A stretch of 64,000 nucleotides of DNA, taken from positions 107,992 through 171,991 of the forward strand of contig CAVOGX010000007.1 of NCBI GenBank assembly GCA_963695505.1. The letters are read 5' to 3'. Both the position numbers and the translations under genes were made by a program. The notes beneath the pieces are model-generated. The model did no database searches and had not been told where the DNA came from. It worked only from the letters and a program-made list of their open reading frames with translations. Shown here one piece after another: positions 16,663 to 26,375 of the stretch. How positions within the stretch are numbered: the stretch's first letter is position 1; every line of letters begins with the position of its first letter. Source of the DNA: JACSRF01 sp963695505 (GTDB lineage: Bacteria; Chloroflexota; Anaerolineae; Promineifilales; Promineifilaceae).

Positions 16663-17388
16663 ATGGTCGATTATCAAGACAATGTTCCTTTGCCCGTTTC
16701 CGAGAGCAAATTGGCCGAAATGTTTACGGCCGTTATGTCTCGCGTCTACTTGTGGATGTTCCTGGGGCTGCTCACCACTACCGGGGCTGCTTTTGTAGCC
16801 CTGAATACCACTTTCCTCTGGAATTTCCTTTATAACTTCCCCTTAGGCATTTGGGTGCTCTTTGGCGCCGAGCTGCTGCTGGTCATTGCCATTGGCCGGG
16901 TGGCCACCCGCCTTTCTCCGAACATCGCTCTGGCCCTGTTTTTCGCCTACGCCTTTCTCAACGGCGTCACGCTGTCGGTTATCTTCCTCGTGTACGACCT
17001 GGGGACCATTACCCTGGCCTTTGGCACAACGGCCGTTCTCTTTGGCGTGCTTTCCGTGGTAGGCTACACCACCAAGCAAGACCTGAGCAAATGGGGCGGC
17101 ATTCTCTTCATGGCCCTCATCGGCCTCATCATTGCTTCCGTAGCCAACATGTTCCTGGCCAACAGCACCCTGGACTGGATTATCACTTACGCCGGCATCC
17201 TCATTTTCATGGGCCTCACCGTCTACGACACCAAGCGCATCAAAACGATGGCTTATGCCGCCGCCCTGCAGCCCACCGGGGATACGGCCGTGGCCAGCCG
17301 CATCGGCATTCTGGGCGCGCTGCGGCTCTACCTGGACTTCATCAACCTCTTCCTCTTTATTTTGCGGCTCTTCGGCAGGCGCAGATAG
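16663..17388 (+). CDS. Bax inhibitor-1 / YccA family membrane protein
   Basis: A 241-residue protein with seven predicted membrane spans and the family hallmark LYLDFINLFLFILRLFG at the C-terminus. The loop YDTKRIK after GILIFMGLTVYDT is also typical. Family members behave as calcium-leak channels or protease regulators of the inner membrane; the role here is inferred only. The ATG at 16663 has a strong AGGAGG site six bases upstream. A terminator follows 25 bases after the stop. Confidence 0.92.
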   Translation: MVDYQDNVPLPVSESKLAEMFTAVMSRVYLWMFLGLLTTTGAAFVALNTTFLWNFLYNFPLGIWVLFGAELLLVIAIGRVATRLSPNIALALFFAYAFLNGVTLSVIFLVYDLGTITLAFGTTAVLFGVLSVVGYTTKQDLSKWGGILFMALIGLIIASVANMFLANSTLDWIITYAGILIFMGLTVYDTKRIKTMAYAAALQPTGDTAVASRIGILGALRLYLDFINLFLFILRLFGRRR

Positions 17389-17412
17389 GAAAGCAGCCCT
17401 TTACAAAACAGA

Positions 17413-17437
17413 AGCCCGGCAGAACCGGGCTTTTTTT
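17413..17437 (+). terminator. Rho-independent terminator after the Bax-inhibitor gene
   Basis: AGCCCGG and CCGGGCT pair around a short CAGAA loop and are followed by seven T. It abuts the stop of the convergent glycosyltransferase gene. Confidence 0.85.
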
Positions 17438-20238
17438 ATGGTGCTACCGTGATGGTGGTCAGCAAGAATTGGTCGTTGGGCTGGTTAACCCCATCGACCG
17501 CAACCGGTAAACGGCCGTCTTCGGTATACAGCCCCACGAACACAGCATATTCCCCGGCTGGCGCATCCGCAAAAATCGGCAGCACGCGCTGGTCAACCAC
17601 CACCTCCTGTGGCAGCCAGCTCGAGGTCAGCCACGCTGCCCCGCTGGGTGGGCCATCGCCCTGGCCGCGAAGCTGCCCATCAGCGCCCGCCACGTGGGTA
17701 AACACCGTGTAATTCCGCTGCGGCGTATCCAGCGCCTGCCAGTAAAGGGTTAAGGCCAGTTCACTCCCCGGCTGCGCCTGGCTGGCGGCCAAATCATACC
17801 CCAGCAGGCGAATGGCCGAGCCAAACTGCGCCGTCACCGGCTGGCTGATGGGCGGCGGCGTAAACAGCCGCTCCCGCACCTGCAGCGTCATTTGCGCAAT
17901 GTCCGCACTGCCCTGCGTCAGGGGCAGCGCCTCCCCAGCAGGTCCCAACAAAGCCAGCCGCAGCGTCAGCTCCGTTTCCACCGTGGGCAAATCAATGGGG
18001 ATTTGCAGGCGGTGGCGGCTGCGCACCGGCTCCAGCGCCACCCACCGCGAAGGGGGGTACTGCCCGGGCAAAATGGGCAAGGTCTGGCGCAAAATCGGCG
18101 TGGGATTACCCGGCTGGAATAGTTGAAACTCAACCATATAATCTACCGCTGGCGCGCGCAAAGGCACCCAATCCAGGGTGATGTCTACGCCCAGCCCCGG
18201 CTCAATGAGGGTGCTCAACTGCGCCTGCTGCAAAGCCACCACGTCGGCAAAAACGGCTGTTTCCGGGTCCGGCACGTAATTGGGTAACGGCCGTCCATTG
18301 GTCAAAAAGGGCACGCTCTCCGCTTCCCCCACTGCCGCAACAGGGTCTCCTTCTCCATCCGTCAGCCCAAAGCGCAGCGTCATCGCCCCCGGCGGCAAAC
18401 CGGCGGGAATCTCCAGCGGCACTTCTTGCCAGATGCGATCCCCCGCCTGCCAGCTTGCCTGAGGATACCCCAGCAGCTTCCGGCCCTCACTCCAGACGCG
18501 GCCGTCACCGTCTTGCAAACGCACTTGCGCGTAGGTGTACGTCGTAGGCAGCGTCGGCAAATCCGGCGGAATGTGCCAATGCAGCATCACCGCAATTGTC
18601 TCGCCACGATAAACAGGCAGCGGTAAATCATAGCCTGCCAGCACGGGACCATCGACAAAGGCCGTTTGCATTGGCTGTGCAGGCGCCAGGTCAGGCGGTG
18701 CTGTCAGCCGGTAAAGGGCAAAGGCCGGGTCCCCATTGGCATACGTTTCTATTGTCGCCGTTGCGGGCAAAGGCAGGAGCAGGGAGGCGTCCAGCGGGGT
18801 CAGGTACCAGGCCGGGCCGTCTTGGGGAGCCACGAAACTGTGTGTGGGGATAAACCAGCTTGCCGCCGCAGAGGTGTAATAGGCCAGGGTGCGCGGTGCG
18901 GCGTCGTAGGCGTAATCGTGGGCGATAAAAACCCGCCCTTCCAGCGGCTGCTCTGCCAAGTAGTGCCCCATCATCGTCAGGTTCCCCCCGGTAAATGTCG
19001 CGCACTTCGGGGTGGTTGTTCCACACCACAAAATAGCTGTGCCAGGTGTTGGCCAGCGTTAGCCCTAACCCCACCACCACCAGGGCCGGAAAGAGGTACG
19101 GCCGTTCCCGCCACGCCGCCCACTTCTCCCGCAGCCACCCATTCACCGCCTCTACGCCCAAAGCTGCCAGCAGATAAACGGGTAAAATCGCCCCGGCCGC
19201 CCGCAAAAATGAAGGTTTTGCATCCAGCAGCGCATTTGGCGCAAACATGGCCCCCGCCCACAACCAGAGCAGGGCGTAGGCGCTGGCCGCGCCGCCTTGG
19301 GCAGTGCCGCCTTTGCGCCAGGCGTAGCGCAGGCTCAGCGCAGCCCCCAGGTAGAAAAAGAGGCTGGTCAGCGGGTCGAACAGCGGCTTCCCGCCTACGT
19401 GGTAACGCCAGTCTGGATCGCCCTGAAAGCTGAACGCGGCTAAGGTCGCCTTGACCGCCGCCCACAGCGGCGCAAACTCGCCCTGCAGCGCCGGGCGGTA
19501 GGCGGCTGTCATGGAATAGATGCGCTGGTTGACCAGGTCCGGGTGCTGGGCCATGTACCAGCCGAAGGGCGCAAACACCAGCAGCGCCGCCAAGACGCTG
19601 AGCAGCGCATACCGCCATTGAGTCCGCACAAGCTCGCGCCGCTCCCAGGCCAGCCACCCCCACCAGATGAGGATTACCAGGGGGAAGAGGCGGGCCGGAA
19701 TGTAGGTGTACAGGGTCAGCCCGACCGCTAACCCGCCCAGCAGCCACGTTTGCCAACGGCCGTTTTGCACGGCGCGCTGCAGCAAATAGAGGCTGAGCCC
19801 GGTAAAAAAGGTGAGGCTGACGGCCCGCAGCCCCCAACGAGATTGCATGAGCGGCCACAACGAAACGGCCGTGAACCCCGCCGCCAGCAGCCCCACCCGG
19901 CGCTGAAACAGATCCCGTCCCAGCAAGTACGCCAGCAGCACGCTGCCAACCCCAAGCAGCGCCGCCGGCAGGCGAAAAGCAGCTATGGTGCGCCCCAACA
20001 AGCCCTGCGCGGCGGCTATCAGGTAGAAAAAGAGCGATTCACGCCCCATGTTTCCCGGAAAATATACGGGCCAGTTACCCCCGCCAATTTTTGCAGCATC
20101 AATGGCATTGAACAACTCGTCGCCATTAATGCCCACCGGCACGCTGCCTAATTGATACAGCCGCAAAAAGAGCGCCAGGCCTAAAATCCCGCCCAGCAGC
20201 CAGCGGTGCGGTGGGGTGGTCCGCCAAAATTTGCTCAT
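17436..20238 (-). CDS. Polytopic glycosyltransferase (ArnT/PMT-like), one frameshift in a C6 run
   Basis: A protein of about 933 residues in two frames. The N-terminal half has 10 or more membrane spans and starts like a GT-C glycosyltransferase: LRLYQLGSVPVGINGDE with the acidic pair in the first loop, then NMGRESLFFYL. The C-terminal half is a soluble region that ends in a beta domain (IRLLGYDL ... LTLYWQAL ... NYTVFTHV ... GEYAVFVGLYT) also found in the membrane protein at 36-38 kb. The frame changes at the C6 run 18984-18989; one base fewer restores a single frame. It probably moves sugars from a lipid carrier at the membrane. The start overlaps the esterase stop by one base. Confidence 0.8.
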
Positions 20239-21128
20239 CACACCCATGCCGAAAGTAAAAAGGTCAGGGGAATGTGCACCCGCGCCTGCCAGGAAGCTTC
20301 GTTGTGGTCCGCGCCCGCAAAGCGGCGGGTCACCCAATCCCGGCCCGGCTTGAACCCGACTTCCCCCAGCAGTGCATCTACTTCCTGCTGAAAAGGGGCG
20401 TAATCCGCATCTAAATTCTCCGTGCCGTGGTCGAAGTAAAGCTTATGCTGGCCTGGCGCAGGCAGATGGCGGCGCAGGTAGGGCAGCATGGCGTCCTGGG
20501 TGGCGGGCCAGTGGGTAGACAGGCAGCCCGCCCCGGCAAAAACGGCCGGATATTCGCACAGGGCATACAGCGAAATGAGGCCGCCCATGCTGGAGCCCAT
20601 GACAAAAGTCGCCTCACGCTCTGGCCGGGTGCGGAAGGTGGCATCCACAAAGGGCTTCAGCTCCGTCACCAAAAAGCGCAGGTAGCTGTCGGAAAGGGGA
20701 ACGGGGGGCAGGCCGGCAGCAAATTTTTGCGCAAATTCCGCCTTGATGCGCGCCAACTGCTGCTGGCCGGAGGGGGTTTCAAACGGCCGCTGCGGTAAAT
20801 ACTCTGGCCAGCGCAGTTCCTCGGCATTCCAAATGCCCACCACCATGGCCGGCGGGATGGCCCCGGTGGCAATCAGGCGCGTCATCACTTCGGGGATGCC
20901 CCAGGTCACGCCGCCATAGGCGTGGGCCGGCTCAAACAGATTCTGCCCATCGTGCATGTACAAGACGGGATAGGAAACGGCCGTTTCCCGATCGTAACCT
21001 GGCGGCAGCCACACGTCCACCCGGCGCGGCTGCACGTACCGCGAAGGAAATTGACGGTAGCTCTTTAGCTTTGCGGGATTGATCACAGGGGTGGTTATTG
21101 CCGTTAAGCCGGTGTAATCATTTGGCAC
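20238..21128 (-). CDS. Esterase of the Fes/esterase-D alpha/beta hydrolase type
   Basis: A 296-residue putative esterase (PF00756 fold). The nucleophile elbow is GSSMGG, the acidic member is likely in YFDHGTENLDADY and the histidine in AGADHNEASW. The early segment VDVWLPPGYD ... YPVLYMHDGQNLF is typical of the family, which includes enterochelin esterase and related carboxylesterases; the substrate is unknown. There is no signal peptide, so it is likely cytoplasmic. It shares one base with the downstream glycosyltransferase and overlaps the DUF2442 gene upstream by 25 bases, suggesting one transcript. Confidence 0.85.
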   Translation of the reverse strand: MPNDYTGLTAITTPVINPAKLKSYRQFPSRYVQPRRVDVWLPPGYDRETAVSYPVLYMHDGQNLFEPAHAYGGVTWGIPEVMTRLIATGAIPPAMVVGIWNAEELRWPEYLPQRPFETPSGQQQLARIKAEFAQKFAAGLPPVPLSDSYLRFLVTELKPFVDATFRTRPEREATFVMGSSMGGLISLYALCEYPAVFAGAGCLSTHWPATQDAMLPYLRRHLPAPGQHKLYFDHGTENLDADYAPFQQEVDALLGEVGFKPGRDWVTRRFAGADHNEASWQARVHIPLTFLLSAWV

Positions 21129-21349
21129 TTAGCATGCACAAATTCTGGATCGAGATCAATCCCGTGCTCCCACTCAATAGTGTCAAAAGCTATCCGTACA
21201 CGTTTAAATTGCTCATATTCCCCGATTTTGCGGAACACGCCAAAATCAAGATATGGCTTCATGTTTAGAATCCCTTCTTCGCCGTTATCAAACACAACAT
21301 GAAGGGTAAAGTCCTTTTTTGGAAACACTTTTGTTACTGCCGGATACAT
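21104..21349 (-). CDS. DUF2442 family protein
   Basis: An 81-residue protein with the DUF2442 pattern: a beta-rich start (FTLHVVFDNGEEGILNMKPYL), then FRKIGEYEQFKRVRI and the closing WEHGIDLDPEFVH. The family often accompanies DUF4160 in small toxin-antitoxin-like pairs, but no DUF4160 gene is seen here. Its last 25 bases overlap the start of the esterase gene, an unusual junction. Confidence 0.8.
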   Translation of the reverse strand: MYPAVTKVFPKKDFTLHVVFDNGEEGILNMKPYLDFGVFRKIGEYEQFKRVRIAFDTIEWEHGIDLDPEFVHAKCQMITPA

Positions 21350-21430
21350 CTTATCCTCACTTACCTACTGCAGTGGTTGAATCTTGAATGGGTTTTCACC
21401 GTTCATAACTAAATCCCAACCCATGCTTTA

Positions 21431-23146
21431 CTATCCCATTATAAGCCAATCTCCCCCAAATGGCGCAAGCTCAAATTGCTGCGGCACCTCCTGGCCGGGC
21501 AGGGTTACGCGGATCTGCCGCGGCGCGTCGCTCAAGTTAAAGGCCACGACCACGGCTTCCTCCCCATCCATAACGGCGTATGCATAGGTGCCGGCGGCGT
21601 CATCCACGTGCAGGGTGTGGCGCTGCCCCTGCCGCAAAACGGGGTGCCCCCGCCGCAACTGGGCAAGCTGGCGATAATAGGCCAGCAGTTCCTGGTCTTC
21701 CTCCCCCCAGGGCATGGGCTGGCGGCACTCTTCCATGCCGTGGCTGTCGGGGTCGCCAATGGCCCGCTCCTGGCTGAGCCCAACTTCCGTGCCGTTGTAC
21801 ACCACCGGTGGTTGGGACAGGGTAAACTGGCACAGCGCAGCCAGCTTCAGCTTGCGTTTGTCCCCCTTGGCAATCCACAAGAAGCGGTTCATGTCGTGGT
21901 TGTCCAGGAAACTGGGGCGGCTGACGTGGGGCGGAAAGTAAGCCTCGTGCAGGGCCAGAAATGCGTCGAATTCGCTCACCGTCATGGTGTTGAAGGCGAA
22001 GGTGTCGCGCAATTTTTGCGCCAGCAGAAAATCGAGGTTGCCATGGAAACGGCCGTCAAAGCTCAACTGGGTCGGCGGCGTGTGTACCGTCTCGCCAAAC
22101 ATCCAGGCGTCGGGCCGCGTCTGGCGCACCACCGCCCGCAGCGCCGTCCAAAAGTCGTGGGACGGCCCCAGCGTGTAATCGATGCGCAGGCCATCAAACC
22201 CCTTTTCCAGCCAGAACTGCACGCTGCGGAACAGGTAGTCGCGCACGGCGGGGTTTTCGGTGTTTAGCTCCGGCAGCTCTTTCACTTCGTAGTAGGCCAC
22301 GTAATCGTCCGGCCAACTGCGCCAGCAAAACCAATCGTGGTAAGCGCTGTCGCGGCGGGCCAGGGCGTCCTGGAAATAAGGATGGTCGCTGCCCACGTGG
22401 TTGCCCACAAAATCCAGCAGCAGGCGGATGCCGCGGCGGTGCGCGTTAGCAATCAATTCCTCCATGTCGGCCATGCTGCCCAGGCGCGGGTTCACGCTGA
22501 AGTAGTCGGTGGCGTGGTAGCCGTGGTGGGTCTTGTCGGGGAAGAAAGGGTTGAGCCAGATGACGTTGCAGCCCAGGTCGGCAATGTAGTCCAGTTTCTC
22601 AATGATGCCGCGCAGGGTACCACCGTAAATGTCGCTGAGGTGGTTGGCGTTGTTCCAGGAACGGCCGTTGCCGGGGTTGAAGCGGTCGGGAAAAACCTGG
22701 TAGACCACGGCTTCTCTGGCCCACTGCGGCAGCACCATCTCATTGACCAGGTAAGAAAAGGTGGCGCCGTCGTCGGCCCAAATGGGGTCGCTCCCGTCAG
22801 CCGGGTAGGCGCAGAGGCGGTAGCGCACCAGCGTGCCCGCTGGCTGCGGTGGCAGCGTTGCCTCCCAGGTCTGCACGTAGTTCCAGTTCAGGGTGTCCCA
22901 TTCTGTTTTGACAGGGGTCAGGGGGTAAACGGCCGTTTCCGGGGCACTCACCACGCATTCTACCCGGGCAATGCGCTGCGGTAGCTGCACCGTCGCTGTC
23001 AGCACAGGCACATCCCGCGGGCCTGGGGCCATCGGCTGCAGCCGGCTGCGATGGGTGAAGCCGGCCGTTTGCGCCTGCACGTAGGCCAGTCGTTTTGCGT
23101 CGGTAGAAAGGGAGCCAAAAATTGTTTCATTCATGTTTTTTCTCAT
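21431..23146 (-). CDS. GH13 glucosidase (neopullulanase/cyclomaltodextrinase-like)
   Basis: A 571-residue alpha-amylase-family enzyme without a signal peptide, so cytoplasmic. An N-terminal beta domain (about 1-130) precedes the barrel. The four GH13 regions are DFVGNH, GLRIDYTLG (Asp nucleophile), MFGETVH (Glu acid/base) and SFLDNHDMNR. Length and N-domain fit the GH13_20 group that hydrolyses imported maltodextrins and cyclodextrins. It lies near the malEFG importer, which fits that role. The ATG at 23146 and one at 23134 are both possible; neither has a strong ribosome site. Confidence 0.88.
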   Translation of the reverse strand: MRKNMNETIFGSLSTDAKRLAYVQAQTAGFTHRSRLQPMAPGPRDVPVLTATVQLPQRIARVECVVSAPETAVYPLTPVKTEWDTLNWNYVQTWEATLPPQPAGTLVRYRLCAYPADGSDPIWADDGATFSYLVNEMVLPQWAREAVVYQVFPDRFNPGNGRSWNNANHLSDIYGGTLRGIIEKLDYIADLGCNVIWLNPFFPDKTHHGYHATDYFSVNPRLGSMADMEELIANAHRRGIRLLLDFVGNHVGSDHPYFQDALARRDSAYHDWFCWRSWPDDYVAYYEVKELPELNTENPAVRDYLFRSVQFWLEKGFDGLRIDYTLGPSHDFWTALRAVVRQTRPDAWMFGETVHTPPTQLSFDGRFHGNLDFLLAQKLRDTFAFNTMTVSEFDAFLALHEAYFPPHVSRPSFLDNHDMNRFLWIAKGDKRKLKLAALCQFTLSQPPVVYNGTEVGLSQERAIGDPDSHGMEECRQPMPWGEEDQELLAYYRQLAQLRRGHPVLRQGQRHTLHVDDAAGTYAYAVMDGEEAVVVAFNLSDAPRQIRVTLPGQEVPQQFELAPFGGDWLIMG

Positions 23147-23165
23147 GGGTAGGGCTTACGCAGGC

Positions 23166-23197
23166 TGAGCTTGTCGAAGCCAATTTCGACAGGCTCA
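23166..23197. repeat. REP-like hairpin TTCGACAGGCTCA
   Basis: TGAGCTTGTCGAA (23166-23178) pairs with TTCGACAGGCTCA (23185-23197), 12 of 13 Watson-Crick plus a G-U. The right arm includes the stop codon of the FG-GAP/peroxidase gene. The CTTCGACAAGCTCA-type sequence is a widespread dispersed hairpin in bacterial spacers and may act as a transcript end. Confidence 0.65.
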
Positions 23198-26100
23198 ATC
23201 TCCGGTCATTGAGGGCCTTTGCGCAAGTCCTGATGGGTTAAAATCGTCCACCGGCAGGCCGCTGGGCACGGCTGCGGGAATGGTGTGCTCCAAATCCAAG
23301 GCCGAGGGCGAAGTCAGCGCCTCCAGAAATGCCAGCAGCGCCGCTACCTCCGCGTCGGACAGCTCGGTGCGCAGCGCCACCAGGGAAGAAGCGGATAAAG
23401 CCGCGGTGTGCACGGCCGTATCCCCCGAGTCCTCGGCCAGCAGCAGCGGCGAAAGCTGGTCAAAGTCATACTCGGCCACCGCCTGGGTGGGGTTCAGGTG
23501 GTGGCGCACGGCCCCTTCCAGCGTGGTGTACGCCCCGTTGTGCATCCACGGGCCAGTTATGGCCACGTTGCGCAGGGGCGGCGTGCGGAAGGCAAACAGA
23601 TCGCGTTCGTCCCCCGTTTCACGGGCCCGGCCGTAATCATACGGCTCGTGGGGCGCTTTGCCCGGCCCAATTTGCGGTACGCCAATATTGTAAAACTGCA
23701 AATCGCTCAGCAGCGGGCCGCTGTGGCACTGCGCGCAGCCCGCTTTGCCATAAAACAGCTCCGCCCCGGCCATTGCCTCAGGCGACAACGCCGCCTCATC
23801 TCCCTGCAAATAGCGATCCCACGGGCTGTCCAGGAAGGTAAATACCTCCATCTGGTAGGCGGCCATGGCGTTGGCGGCGTGGGCAAAGCTCAATTCCTGC
23901 GGGGGCACGTCCGGGTAGGCGGCGGCAAAAAGGGCCTGGTACTCCGGCAGGGCTAGCAGCCGCGCCAGCAAGTCTTGCCACATGGCCGGCCAATTGTGGT
24001 CGCTAATGCCCGACAACGCATTGCGCGCGCCAAATACGTCCTTGTCGCCTCGCTGCCCGCGCATTTCCTCCCGCGAGGTCACCGGGAACATGGCCTGCGC
24101 GGCTACGGCGTTCTCCAGGCCATAGGGCAGGTCATCATCGGCGGGGCTGGCAAATTCGGAAACGGCCGTGCCCTGCACGCGCCCGTCCCAAAACATGGTA
24201 TCCATGCCCGCCAGCCCCAGGTTAAAAATGGGCGTGGCGTTGCGCGGCACCAACACTTGCCGCGATCCGGGTAAAAGAATACGCGCCAGGCCAAAGCCTT
24301 GCCCGCCGGTGCCAATGGGCAAAGAAAGGCCGTCGCCGGTAGCCAGCCTGGGATGGTGGCAGGTGGCGCAGCTCGTGTCCCCGTTGCCGCTGAGCAGCCG
24401 GTCCCAGAAGAGGGCTTCGCCCAACTGCACCTGGGCTTCCGGGGCGGCCGGCAGGCGTTGGGGCAAGGTCGCGCCCGCCTGGGCCAGCCGGTGGGGGAGG
24501 TTGGTGGGTTGGTTGGTGGGTTGACGGCCGTTTCCCAGCCAGGCAACCAGCACGCCAAAGAGGGCCAGCAGCAGAATGGCCAGGAGGCTGGCGGGGAATG
24601 GGGGTAAGGCAGCCTTGAACGGCGGGCGGCGGGTGAAGGTTAACACCACAAGAACGGCCGTTGCCGTCAGGGCCAGCAGCAGCGGCCAGGGCAAAAGGTT
24701 AGGCACGGACGGGGCGCGCCGGGCAGCAGCGTACAGCGCCTCCCGCTGCGCAGTGAGCGCCGCCGCATCTACGGGGTAGGCCAAGGTGACGCGCTGGTTG
24801 GCGGGCACGTTGGCAAACTGCTGCGTCCGGCCATCGGGCCAGGCAATGGTCAGTTCGGCAATGGAGGAGGCCGCGCCCAAACCAAAATGCAGCGCCAGTT
24901 CATTGCCCGCCCCCAGGCTGGAGCCATTTTGCACCTCGCGCATCTGCACGCGGCCGTCATTGGTTCTTACCGTGACTCGCGTGCCCACAGCGTCGCGGTT
25001 GACCGGACCACCGCCCACCAGCGCCAGCGCAAACCACTGGTTGTTGCTTTGGCTGCCAGTCTGGTTGCGCAGCAGGCTGTAGCCATTGTCCTTGTTGCCC
25101 ACCAGCATGTCGACCCAGCCATCGTTGTCAAAATCGGCCGTGGCCACGCTCATGGTTGGCCCCACGTCGCTGGCGCCACTGCCGGAGCGAATCTGCGTAA
25201 AGGTGCCGTCACCGTTGTTGTGATAGAGGGGACTGACGGAAAGGGCAGTATGGTCAGCCATCATCATCACCGCCAGGTACAAATCCTGCCAGCCGTCGTT
25301 GTCGTAGTCCAGGGCGGCGGCCCCCCAGGCAATGCCGCCGGGCAAATCAACGCCCGCCGCCGCGGCCACGTCCTGAAAGGTGCCGTCTCCCTGGTTTTGC
25401 AGCAGGGTCATCGGCCCGGCATTGGAGAAGTAAAAGTCGAAGTCGCCGTCGTTGTCGTAATCGGCCGTGGCCAGCCCCATGCCCATGACCAGGGTGTTTG
25501 CCCCCGCTTCGGCGCTTACCTCGGTGAAGCAGTGACCCGGCATCGCCGCAGCCAGGGCCATCGTTGCGCCACAGCTTGTTGCCCACGGGGAAGAGAAACT
25601 CATCGTTGACCAGGTAAATGTCCTGGTCGCCGTCGTTGTCGTAGTCGGTGAAGCTGGCGACAAAGCCCGCGCCGTAGACGTCTGCCCTTGCAGCAGATGG
25701 GTGACGTCGGTGAAGGTGCCGTCGCCGTTGTTGTGGTAGAGGCGGTCAGAGTCGCCCTGGCTGGGACGGCCGCAGCGCGGGATAGCAGGCCCAGTTGGCC
25801 ACGTAGAGGTCGAGCCAGCCGTCGTTGTCGTAATCGCCCCAGGACGCGGTCTGGCCGTTGGCTTCGTCGCCTACGCCCGCCTGGGCGGTGACGTCGACAA
25901 AGCCCTGGCCCTGCTGGTTGTGAAAGAGGACGTTGGCCCCCCAGTTGACGACGTAGAGGTCTAGCCAGCCGTCGTTGTCGTAGTCGGCAAAGGACGCCCC
26001 GCCGCTGTACCCGTTCGGGCAGGGCGACGGTGTCAGCATAAGGAGGACACGCTAAAGGTGCCGTCGCCGTTGTTGCGGAACAGGGTATTGGGTCCTTCGG

Positions 26101-26339
26101 TGTCGGTGACGTAGAAAGTCGACCCAGCCGTCCCGGTCGTAGTCGCCCCACGCCTGGCCGATGGCGCGGTCGTTGCCTGGTGCGCGTGTGGACGATGCCG
26201 GCCTGGCGGCTGACGTTGGCGAAGAGGGTGGCTGGTGTGGGGGAAACGGCCGTTTCCACCGCACGCAGGTTGTTGTGCATGACTCCGCGTGACAGGCAGT
26301 CAAAAAAAGCAAAGGCAAGAGAAAGAAGTTTTCATTCAT
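23195..26339 (-). CDS. Exported FG-GAP/ASPIC protein fused to di-heme cytochrome c peroxidase, frameshifted
   Basis: One gene of about 1,045 codons. From 25660 to 23195 it reads in a single frame; the first 700 bases are broken by about six indels. The start is MNENFFLLPLLFLTAC, a lipoprotein signal. FG-GAP repeats follow with many D-x-D-x-D-G calcium sites (DYDNDGW), then an ASPIC/UnbV segment (RDAVGTRVTVRTNDG ... IAWPDGRTQQF). Two membrane spans come next, and finally a MauG/CcpA-type peroxidase with two heme sites, CATCH and CAQCH. It probably reduces peroxide or oxidises a substrate outside the membrane. The fusion on one chain is uncommon. Confidence 0.78.
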
Positions 26340-26375
26340 TTCACGCCATCTCTATTTTGCAGTTTTCCCAGAAAC

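Noticed and set aside
24887..25609. Long plus-strand frame opposite the FG-GAP region
   Set aside because: Repeated D-x-D-x-D-G codons on the minus strand create long open antisense frames; no family or start signal was seen.
26052..26339. Independent small lipoprotein gene
   Set aside because: It is the signal peptide and first repeat of the FG-GAP/peroxidase fusion, cut off by frameshifts.
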